Assembly (NCBI RefSeq): GCF_029664245.1
Contig: NZ_JANAIE010000004.1
Location: forward strand, 240,038-304,037
DNA: 64,000 nucleotides
Direction: 5' to 3'
Source: Profundicola chukchiensis
GTDB taxonomy: Bacteria; Bacteroidota; Bacteroidia; Flavobacteriales; Weeksellaceae
Shown piece after piece: positions 53,790 to 61,961 of the stretch (the stretch's first letter is position 1; each line of letters opens with the position of its first letter). A program made the translations under genes and the position numbers. The notes beneath the pieces were generated by a model. The model had not been told where the DNA came from. It ran no database searches and worked only from the letters and a program-made list of their open reading frames with translations.

Positions 53790-56700
53790 ATGGAGCCAGT
53801 ATCAATTACAATTATAACATACGTATCTCTCAAGTTTGTTGATCAATTTATAAAAGAAGAAGGTTACGGACCGCTAAAGAAATTTTTCTTCCCAACAAAA
53901 AAGTATCAAAATAGACTGGTTAAAATTATATATGAAACAGTTGAGGAATTTGAGAGAAAAAATCCAACAAAAACCGCTTCCAACAAGTTCCCTTTTTATC
54001 ACTCCCAAATATTGTTTGATGAACTAAACAAGTATATTCTATTCAACAATTCACAAACCGATTATGGTTCTGTAATTGAATTATTGAAAGATAACTCCAA
54101 CATTTTGATTCCTAGAACTAATGAATTGGAAGCATTTTATGGAATTTTCACAGAAAAGATTAACAATGACAGCAATCTGAAGAAGCTATTTATTGAAGAA
54201 AATTACAAGGCCAAAATCTTTGATTTAGGTGAAAGTATCAATAGGATAGAAAGAAAACTTGATACAATAAGTTCAACTGTTCAAACTCTTCACTCCGAAA
54301 CGACATTTCAACCTGATCAAAAATGGTTCATTGAGCAATGTAAATCATCAATTGATGACCTTGGAAAAAGGTACACTCCTGAGCTAAATGTAAAACTTGA
54401 AGTATCTGAAATATTCGAAGGCCTAGGAAGAACCGAACAATTTAAAAGGAAAGTAACAAAGCAATTTGATCAGTTTCTGATAAAAGGAAAAAAAGTATTA
54501 AAGAATCAACCTGAAATTAAAGAAAGTCTTGAGAGTTTAGAAAATGCCTTTGATGAATTACAGACTTTGTTTCAAAGTACTGATTTCTTAGGAACTGCAC
54601 CAATTCCGATAAATGACTTTGAAGACTTATTGAACAAGTCTGAAAGCTCTGTTCAAGGTATTTATGACTATTATATAACTGAAGAACATAAAGTCCAAAA
54701 AGAAAAAAATGACTACCAATATTATCATAAACACGGTACTGAATTAAGAATTATTAGAGAGTTTGAACACGAGCTTTCTACTTTTAAAAATTTAATTCAT
54801 AGCTCCTCATTCAAACTTGCGAACAATCCTTTTTTATTACTAGATGGTGAAGCTGGCATTGGGAAATCACATTTGATTGGAGATATAGTTTCAAGGAGAA
54901 TTAATAAAGAACATGAAAGTGTTTTTCTTCTCGGTCAACATTTTGTTACGGAAGAAGATCCATGGACACAAATTTTCAAAAGACTTCAAATAAACTCTAA
55001 GTCCGCAGATTTTCTCAGAAAATTAAATAAACGAGCGGAAGAGTCAGGAAAGAGAATGGTCCTTTTTATTGATGCAATCAATGAAGGAAAAGGGAACTAC
55101 TTCTGGAATGAGTTTATAAAAAGCTTCATTAATGAGATAAAGAAATATGAATGGCTTGGTCTTGTATTGACTATAAGAACCTCTTACAAGAAGTTAATTT
55201 TCCCTGAAGAAGAAAGAACTGGCTTAGGCATTGTTGAACATCATCATTATGGATTTAGGAATATCGAATATGAAGCAAGCAAATTGTTTTTTGACAATTA
55301 CAGCATTGAACTGCCTAATGTACCACTGTTGCATCCAGAATTTAAAAATCCACTCTTCTTAAAACTATTTTGTGAGGGAATTAATAAAGCAGGATTAACC
55401 CGTATCCCAGATGGTCTTCAAGGCATAACTTCAATTATTAACTTTTTCGTCAAAAACGTCAATGTTGTTTTATCAAAACCAAAAAGAGTTGGGTTCTCAG
55501 ATAGTTTAAACTTAGTACAAAAATCCATTAATGCTTTAATAAAGTACAAAGTAGATAATGAACTTAGATATGTTCCATATGAACAAGCTTATGAAGTCGT
55601 CAATGAATCTATTTCAAGTTTTATCGACAAAAAAGGATTTATAGATGAATTAATTACAGAAGGTGTATTATCAAAAAACCTCTTTTGGAAAGAATCGGAT
55701 GATTATGAAGAAGGAGTTTATTTGGCCTACGAGCGATTTGAGGACCATTTAACTGTTCAGTACCTGCTTGAGCAATATCCTGAATTAGAGAAAGAGTTTA
55801 AAGAAAATGGCAAACTCTATAAATATGTAGAAAATGAAAACGCAGTTTATAGGTATAAAGGACTAATTGAGGCTTTGTCAATTCAGATTCCTGAAATCAA
55901 AGGTTATGAGTTTTATAGCCTTATTCCTGATCTAAAGGATAAATATCCAATTGTTGAGTCTTTTGTTGAAAGTTTACTTTGGAGAAAGGTAGATACCATT
56001 AATGAAGAGTCAAAGAAATATGTAAATGAACATGTATTATCCTACCAAAGTACACATGATTATTTCTGGGAAACTATTCTTGCAGTTACAGCAATCCCAG
56101 ACCATTTCTTCAATGCCCGCTCTTTACATAATCATTTACTAAAGTTCACACTTCCTGACCGAGATGCAAATTGGACACAATTGCTCAAATACAAATATGA
56201 TAATGAATCATCAGTAAAAAGGCTTATTGATTGGGCATGGAGTGAAACAGACAAATCGCACATCTCGGATGAATCAGTTTTACTTTCGAGCATTACCTTA
56301 GCATGGTTTCATACTTCTACAAACAGAGAGCTTCGAGACTGTTCTACAAAAGCAATGATTTGTTTGCTTCAAAACAGAGTTCATTTACTTATTGAATTAC
56401 TCCAAAAGTTTGAAACGGTAAATGACCCATACGTTTATGATCGTTTGTTTGCCGTTGCTTACGGTTGTGCAGTGAGAACAAATAAGAAAGAGGAATTAGT
56501 AGACCTAAGTGATTATATATACGTAACCATATTTAAGGATAAAGATGAAGTTTATCCCCATGTTCTACTTCGTGATTATGCAAGGGGAGTAATTGAGTTT
56601 ACAAGTTTTTCGGGTATTGAGTTACCTTTTGATATTGAAGATGTAAGACCTCCATACAAAAGTTCATTTCCTCAAAAAATCATGACTAATGAGGAGATTG

Positions 56701-58034
56701 ACAAAAAATACAAATTCGATTATGACGCCAAGGATTTCAAAAAGCACTATTGGTCTCAGAATTCGATTCTTAGTTCAATGACAACCGAGTACGGTCGAGG
56801 TACTGGTGGATACGGAGATTTTGGAAGATACACTTTTGAAAGTGCTTTAAGGTCATGGGATGTTAATACTAACCAGCTTAGTAATCTTGCTATAGAGTGG
56901 ATTTTTGAAAAATATGGTTATGACGTAGAAAAACATGGTAAATACGATAGTAACACAAGCTCATCTGACAGAAGAGCATCAACAATTGAGAGAATTGGCA
57001 AAAAGTACCAGTGGATTGCTCTTTACGAGATGATAGCGCGAGTTTCGGACAATTTCAAGAAATATGAAAGATGGAGTTTTGAAAAGGAAAAAGAAGTGCC
57101 ATACCAAGGTCCTTGGGACCCTTACATAAGAGATATTGATCCGACATTGCTTATTAGCGAAACAGGAAGTTATGATGATGACGAGCCTCAAGATTTCTGG
57201 TGGGTTAATAACAAATTATTTAATTGGGACTGTACAAACGAAAGCTGGGTAAATGATTCAAGTGTACTGCCTAAAATGGAAGAAATCATCCAGGTTAAAG
57301 ATGATATGGGAGAAGAATGGTTGGTATTGGAGGGATACCCATCTTGGTCAGAACCAAAAAAAATTGGAGAAGAAAAATGGGATCAACCACATAAAGAGCT
57401 ATGGTGTCATATTAGAAGTTATCTAGTTAAAGATGATGAGTACAACTCGTTTAAAGATTGGGCTATCGAACAGGAATTCATGGGGCGTTGGATGCCTGAA
57501 AGTGGTGACAGATACGAGATGTTCAGCAGAGAATATTATTGGTCACCTGCTCAGGACTATTTTATGACTGAATATTTTGGAGGCACGGAATGGACAGAAG
57601 TCTACGACAGAGAATCAGGTAAATTTGTTGCAGAGGTAAATGTAACCGCACAAGGTTTTTTATGGGAGGAAGAATTTGACAACTCGAAAGAGGAAACGAT
57701 TAGCTTTTTAAAACCAAGTACTGTTATTCACAAGGGTATGGATTTAAAATATAGCCAAAGAGAGGGTGAGTTTATAGACAATTCAGATATGGTTCAATGT
57801 TTTGCAGCAAATGTTTATCATGATTCAAAATCTTATCTTCTTGTTAGGAAACGTTCTTTTTTAAAGTTTCTATGTGAAAACAAATTAAAGGTTATTTGGA
57901 CGATACTAGGAGAAAAGCGAATTATTGGCGGACGATCATTCGGAATTGAAAATCAAGGAAGATTAGAAATTAGCGGTGCTTATTATTTTGAGAATGAAGA
58001 ATTGGACGGAACTATTACAACAAAGAAAACCTAA
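53790..58034 (+). CDS. STAND NTPase, Avs-like defence protein
   Basis: This 1414-residue protein has an N-terminal helical region (1-300, including a coiled coil near 150-170), a STAND/NACHT-type P-loop domain with Walker A GEAGIGKSH (from residue 353) and Walker B FIDAINEGKG (Asp428), a sensor-like LVLTIRTSY, and a long C-terminal part. The DAxNE form of Walker B and the size fit the Avs group, which recognises phage proteins with the C-terminal half and triggers an N-terminal effector. Here the N-terminal effector is not a recognised nuclease or protease. The C-terminal 400 residues are unusually rich in tryptophan and acidic residues. It appears to be a single-gene unit. Confidence 0.78.
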   Translation: MEPVSITIITYVSLKFVDQFIKEEGYGPLKKFFFPTKKYQNRLVKIIYETVEEFERKNPTKTASNKFPFYHSQILFDELNKYILFNNSQTDYGSVIELLKDNSNILIPRTNELEAFYGIFTEKINNDSNLKKLFIEENYKAKIFDLGESINRIERKLDTISSTVQTLHSETTFQPDQKWFIEQCKSSIDDLGKRYTPELNVKLEVSEIFEGLGRTEQFKRKVTKQFDQFLIKGKKVLKNQPEIKESLESLENAFDELQTLFQSTDFLGTAPIPINDFEDLLNKSESSVQGIYDYYITEEHKVQKEKNDYQYYHKHGTELRIIREFEHELSTFKNLIHSSSFKLANNPFLLLDGEAGIGKSHLIGDIVSRRINKEHESVFLLGQHFVTEEDPWTQIFKRLQINSKSADFLRKLNKRAEESGKRMVLFIDAINEGKGNYFWNEFIKSFINEIKKYEWLGLVLTIRTSYKKLIFPEEERTGLGIVEHHHYGFRNIEYEASKLFFDNYSIELPNVPLLHPEFKNPLFLKLFCEGINKAGLTRIPDGLQGITSIINFFVKNVNVVLSKPKRVGFSDSLNLVQKSINALIKYKVDNELRYVPYEQAYEVVNESISSFIDKKGFIDELITEGVLSKNLFWKESDDYEEGVYLAYERFEDHLTVQYLLEQYPELEKEFKENGKLYKYVENENAVYRYKGLIEALSIQIPEIKGYEFYSLIPDLKDKYPIVESFVESLLWRKVDTINEESKKYVNEHVLSYQSTHDYFWETILAVTAIPDHFFNARSLHNHLLKFTLPDRDANWTQLLKYKYDNESSVKRLIDWAWSETDKSHISDESVLLSSITLAWFHTSTNRELRDCSTKAMICLLQNRVHLLIELLQKFETVNDPYVYDRLFAVAYGCAVRTNKKEELVDLSDYIYVTIFKDKDEVYPHVLLRDYARGVIEFTSFSGIELPFDIEDVRPPYKSSFPQKIMTNEEIDKKYKFDYDAKDFKKHYWSQNSILSSMTTEYGRGTGGYGDFGRYTFESALRSWDVNTNQLSNLAIEWIFEKYGYDVEKHGKYDSNTSSSDRRASTIERIGKKYQWIALYEMIARVSDNFKKYERWSFEKEKEVPYQGPWDPYIRDIDPTLLISETGSYDDDEPQDFWWVNNKLFNWDCTNESWVNDSSVLPKMEEIIQVKDDMGEEWLVLEGYPSWSEPKKIGEEKWDQPHKELWCHIRSYLVKDDEYNSFKDWAIEQEFMGRWMPESGDRYEMFSREYYWSPAQDYFMTEYFGGTEWTEVYDRESGKFVAEVNVTAQGFLWEEEFDNSKEETISFLKPSTVIHKGMDLKYSQREGEFIDNSDMVQCFAANVYHDSKSYLLVRKRSFLKFLCENKLKVIWTILGEKRIIGGRSFGIENQGRLEISGAYYFENEELDGTITTKKT

Positions 58035-58634
58035 TACAAGTATCCATACTCATTGGCAAGTCGCTCAATACAACCACACAAACAAAAATTTGCTAAAAAA
58101 TATGGCTGCCTCAAACACTTAAAAATATTGAAGAATTAAAAAACAGAAAAACAGCTAGCAATATGTATACTGCTAAGCACTCGGCAGGTTATACAAAACC
58201 CCAATCAACCCCAACTTAAAATTTAGCCCCATAAACCCCAAAGCCAAATATCCTGCTTTTAAAAATAGAGGTCCTTTTCCATCCCTCCATCTTTCCAAGC
58301 AAATTGGACTATTTTGGACTTTTTAATGATGCTTGGTCTGCTTATATTTAGCCACGTTTATCTTTTATACATAGGCAGGTCTTAGGGTGATGGTAAATTC
58401 ATTGCTAATAAGACTTTAAAAACCTATGGTAGAGGATGAACTATCTTAAAAATTCAATTAAAATTTGGATGATTTAATGCGTTATGCGGTATTAGAACTT
58501 ATGAGATCTTCTGATGTCGTAGTGCTTGCGCAGTCTATTATCCCATATATTTTAAGGCTTGGGTAGGGGAATGCTTACCAAAGTTTGCCGAAGAGATTTT
58601 TAAGAATTACATTTAAAACCCAAAACATTAAAAC
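58035..58634. other. Gap between the STAND gene and hsdM
   Basis: About 600 bases without a recognised gene. It contains the TTGGAC site 3 at 58301-58350. The part at 58190-58260 is rich in short C tracts. The roughly 285-base leader between site 3 and hsdM shows no gene. Confidence 0.5.
58301..58350 (+). promoter_or_regulatory. Tandem TTGGAC operator plus minus-7-like box, site 3 (type I R-M operon)
   Basis: TTGGAC-N4-TTGGAC with 22 of 24 bases identical to sites 1 and 2; again 26 bases lie between the second TTTG (58313-58316) and the box TATATTTA (58343-58350). It precedes the hsdM-hsdS-hsdR operon by about 285 bases. Confidence 0.6.
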
Positions 58635-60119
58635 ATGATTACTGGAGAAACTAAAAGTAAAATAGATAGAATATGGAACGACTTCTGGACTGGAGGTATT
58701 TCTAATCCATTAACTGTCGTAGAGCAGTTTACCTATCTTATCTTCATAAAACAATTAGACGACAAACAGATTCTAATGGAAAAGCAGGCCAACCTATTGG
58801 GTGTGCCGATTGAGAAGCCTATCTATACCGAAGAGCAAAGTCCATTGCGTTGGTCTAATTTTAAGAATAAGGATCCAGAAACCATGTTTGACTTGTTTAC
58901 CAAGCAACAGCGTGAACTGAATGACATTACAGCTTTTGATTTTATGAAAACCATCGGAGCTGAAGGTGGTGAGTTTGCAAGGTTTATGAAGGGGGCTATT
59001 TTTATGATTCAATCGCCTAAGTTGTTAGATAAAGTGGTGCAACAGATAGATGAGCTACCTCTAGACAACAGAGATACCAAAGGTGATTTATATGAATACA
59101 TGCTTTCTAAGATTGCTGAAGCAGGTACCAACGGACAGTTCCGTACGCCGCGCCATATCATCAATATGATGGTAGAAATGACGCAGCCTAAAAAAGATGA
59201 TATCATTTGCGACCCAGCATGTGGTACAGCAGGGTTTCTAGTTTCTGCGGGTGAGTATATTTATCATAACCACAACGATTGGTTTCAAGACAAAACTTTT
59301 AGAGAGCACTTTAGCGAAAAGATGTTTAACGGTATCGAATTCGATCCTTCTATGTTGCGTATTGCAGCTATGAATTTGCAATTGCACGGTATCGAAACGC
59401 CTGTGCTTATTGGTAAAGATGCCTTGAGCGAGGCCAATGCTGGCATTGAAAACGAATACACCATAATTCTAGCCAATCCACCTTTTAAAGGAAGTTTGGA
59501 CTATGATGAAGTAGAGAGTAGTTTGTTGCAAACCACCAAAACCAAGAAAACAGAATTACTGTTTTTGAGTTTAATGTTGCGTACCCTAAAGGTAGGAGGA
59601 CGAGCTGCTGTAATTGTACCCGATGGAGTTTTGTTTGGAAGTTCTAGAGCCCACAAGAGCATAAGAGAAGAATTGGTCAACAACCAAAAACTAGAAGCCG
59701 TTATTTCTATGCCTTCTGGTGTGTTTAAACCTTATGCTGGAGTTAGTACGGCCATTTTATTCTTTACCAAAACCAATTCTGGCGGAACAGACAAGGTTTG
59801 GTTTTATGATATGCAGGCCGATGGATATAGTTTAGATGATAAGCGTTCTGAGATTAAAGACAATGATATACCTGACATCATAGAACGTTTTAAAAATTTA
59901 GAAGCCGAAGCCCATAGAGAGCGCACCGACCAAAGTTTCATGGTACCTCTAGAGGAGATTAAAGAAAACGATTGGGATTTATCTATCAACCGATATAAGG
60001 AAATTGTTTACGAGGAAATTGAGTATGATGCTCCTGAAACTATAATTGATTCTATTAAGAATATAGATAAGTCTAGGAAGGATGCAATGTCTAATTTGGA
60101 AAAAATGATGAACTTATGA
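58635..60119 (+). CDS. hsdM: Type I restriction-modification methyltransferase subunit HsdM
   Basis: This 494-residue adenine methyltransferase subunit has the N-terminal HsdM helical domain, the AdoMet motif DPACGTAGFLVSAGEY (near residue 196) and the catalytic NPPF motif (ILANPPFKGSLD, near residue 280). With HsdS it methylates the recognition site; with HsdR the complex cuts unmodified DNA. Its last four bases overlap the hsdS start. An eroded copy of its first 82 bases lies at 89-170. The long leader carries the TTGGAC site 3. Confidence 0.96.
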   Translation: MITGETKSKIDRIWNDFWTGGISNPLTVVEQFTYLIFIKQLDDKQILMEKQANLLGVPIEKPIYTEEQSPLRWSNFKNKDPETMFDLFTKQQRELNDITAFDFMKTIGAEGGEFARFMKGAIFMIQSPKLLDKVVQQIDELPLDNRDTKGDLYEYMLSKIAEAGTNGQFRTPRHIINMMVEMTQPKKDDIICDPACGTAGFLVSAGEYIYHNHNDWFQDKTFREHFSEKMFNGIEFDPSMLRIAAMNLQLHGIETPVLIGKDALSEANAGIENEYTIILANPPFKGSLDYDEVESSLLQTTKTKKTELLFLSLMLRTLKVGGRAAVIVPDGVLFGSSRAHKSIREELVNNQKLEAVISMPSGVFKPYAGVSTAILFFTKTNSGGTDKVWFYDMQADGYSLDDKRSEIKDNDIPDIIERFKNLEAEAHRERTDQSFMVPLEEIKENDWDLSINRYKEIVYEEIEYDAPETIIDSIKNIDKSRKDAMSNLEKMMNL

Positions 60120-61246
60120 AGTATGTTACTTTAAAAGAAATTTCAAATAATGGATTGTTTAAAGACGGGGATTGGATTGAAAGTAAAGATCAAGATAAAG
60201 ATGGTAATGTTAGATTATTGCAGTTAGCAGATATTGGTGTTGGGATTTTTTTAGATAAGTCTTCAAAGTTTATTAATCAAAATACCTTTGAATCTTTAAA
60301 ATGTACAGAAATTAAGAAAGGTGATATTCTCATTGCAAGGATGCCCGATCCTATTGGAAGAGCTTGTTTATTCCCTATTGAGAGTTCTGAATTTAGATAT
60401 ATTACAGCTGTTGATGTTGCAATATTAAGAGTTAATAATGATGTTGACAATAGGTATGTATGTTATATATTGAATAGCCCTTCTATGCTCTCAGAAAGTT
60501 CTAGACAAAGTACTGGAGCTACTAGGAAAAGAATTTCAAGAAGCAAATTAGCTAAATTCAAAATCCCTCTTCCCCCATTAGAAACCCAAAAGAAAATTGC
60601 GGCCATTTTAGACGAAGCCGATAAACTTCGCCAACTAGACCAACAACTCATCGAAAAATATGACGAGCTAATACAAAGTTTATTTTTGGATATGTTTGGG
60701 GATCCTGTAACGAATCCAAAGGGATGGGAGAAGCTTAAGTTCTTAGAAATATTCAATTATACAACAGGTAAGCTTGATAGCAATATGGCTGATATTGATG
60801 GTAAATATCCCTTTTTTACCTGCGCTAAAGATGTTTTCAGAATTAATCAATTCGCTTTTGATCAGGAGGCTCTGCTATTGGCAGGGAACAATGCAGCTGG
60901 AATATATGACGTTAAATATTATAAAGGAAAGTTTAATGCCTACCAAAGAACATATGTCTTAACATTAATTAATAAAAAATCAACCTATCCATTTTTTAGG
61001 TTTCATTTAGAAAGTAAACTAAAGCAACTTCAAAATGTATCTATAGGTTCAGGAACTAAATATTTAACGTTAAAAATTTTGAGCCGATTAGAATTTATCA
61101 ATCCACCGATCGAATTACAAAACCAATTCGCAGAACGTGTTGAAGCGATAGAAGCCCAGAAAGCTTTAGCTCAACAAAGTTTAGAAAAAAGCGAAGAATT
61201 GTTCAATAGCTTGTTACAAAAAGCTTTTAAAGGAGAATTGGTATGA
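60116..61246 (+). CDS. hsdS: Type I restriction-modification specificity subunit HsdS
   Basis: This 376-residue specificity subunit has two target-recognition domains (about 1-150 and 200-330), each followed by the conserved helical repeat: PLPPLETQKKIAAILDEADKLRQLDQQL after the first and PPIELQNQFAERVEAIEAQKALAQQSL after the second. The linker GDPVTNPKGWE marks the start of the second domain. The recognised sequence cannot be deduced. The start overlaps hsdM by 4 bases, and its stop overlaps the lipoprotein gene by 4 bases, so the three are coupled. Confidence 0.94.
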   Translation: MKYVTLKEISNNGLFKDGDWIESKDQDKDGNVRLLQLADIGVGIFLDKSSKFINQNTFESLKCTEIKKGDILIARMPDPIGRACLFPIESSEFRYITAVDVAILRVNNDVDNRYVCYILNSPSMLSESSRQSTGATRKRISRSKLAKFKIPLPPLETQKKIAAILDEADKLRQLDQQLIEKYDELIQSLFLDMFGDPVTNPKGWEKLKFLEIFNYTTGKLDSNMADIDGKYPFFTCAKDVFRINQFAFDQEALLLAGNNAAGIYDVKYYKGKFNAYQRTYVLTLINKKSTYPFFRFHLESKLKQLQNVSIGSGTKYLTLKILSRLEFINPPIELQNQFAERVEAIEAQKALAQQSLEKSEELFNSLLQKAFKGELV

Positions 61247-61836
61247 ATCTGCTAAGGATAATCTTTGTTTGCTTCCTATTCATCTGTACACAGGCTTGTA
61301 AAGAGTCTTCAGCTAGTTCTTATAGCAATTTTGATGATGAAGAAAGCTATACTTATGAAGAGGAAGAAGAAGCCTATCCAGATGATACCTATTGTGCTGA
61401 TGTTAAATACTACAATCCAGATACAGGAGCCAGAAGTAATTTTACTTTAAATGTGGAAGTTGAGGATAATGAAGTTACGGTTATCCATTTTTTTACGGGT
61501 TGGTTAGATGGTAGCGAATTTTCTTCTCAAGACTTAGATAGCAATGGATACTGTTCTATAAGACTATATGATGGTAGAAAGTTTGAAGTCCAAATTACAG
61601 GATCAGAATGCAGCTATACGGATGGTTATAAAATTCAAAATGATATTGATGACGAAATAGCAGAAGTTACTTGTCCGAGATGTGGATCTTCCAAATACAG
61701 TTATGATGATTATTGTGATTCATGTGAAGACGAGATAGAAAATACTTGTTCTAGATGTGGTGGTTATGAGTATTATGTAAATGGAGGACTTTGTAGCGAC
61801 TGTAAGCGTGATGACGAAGAAAATGATGATTGGTAG
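61243..61836 (+). CDS. Predicted lipoprotein with zinc-ribbon tail inside the hsd operon
   Basis: This 197-residue protein has a signal peptide with lipobox-like CTQAC (about residue 19) and a run of acidic residues, then a small beta-rich domain, and a C-terminal part with two CxxC pairs (CPRCGSS with CDSCE, and CSRCGG with CSDC) that look like zinc ribbons. Its start overlaps the hsdS stop by four bases (ATGA). A lipid-anchored zinc-ribbon protein is unexpected between hsdS and hsdR. It may be a passenger gene or an accessory factor. Whether zinc ribbons function outside the cytoplasm here is doubtful, so the signal-peptide reading needs caution. Confidence 0.7.
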   Translation: MNLLRIIFVCFLFICTQACKESSASSYSNFDDEESYTYEEEEEAYPDDTYCADVKYYNPDTGARSNFTLNVEVEDNEVTVIHFFTGWLDGSEFSSQDLDSNGYCSIRLYDGRKFEVQITGSECSYTDGYKIQNDIDDEIAEVTCPRCGSSKYSYDDYCDSCEDEIENTCSRCGGYEYYVNGGLCSDCKRDDEENDDW

Positions 61837-61961
61837 TAGCTAAGCTTAATTAGCCCAAGTTGAATTAATATATTTTTCGTGAAAAGCTTTGGTTTTTAGT
61901 TCAATAAATATGGTTATCAAATCTTTTCTTAGTAATTTAAAACTTTAATTAGCCAAAAGTT

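Noticed and set aside
53596..53805. Minus-strand frame of 69 codons before the STAND gene
   Set aside because: It overlaps the STAND gene start and lacks any signal; composition fits spacer sequence.
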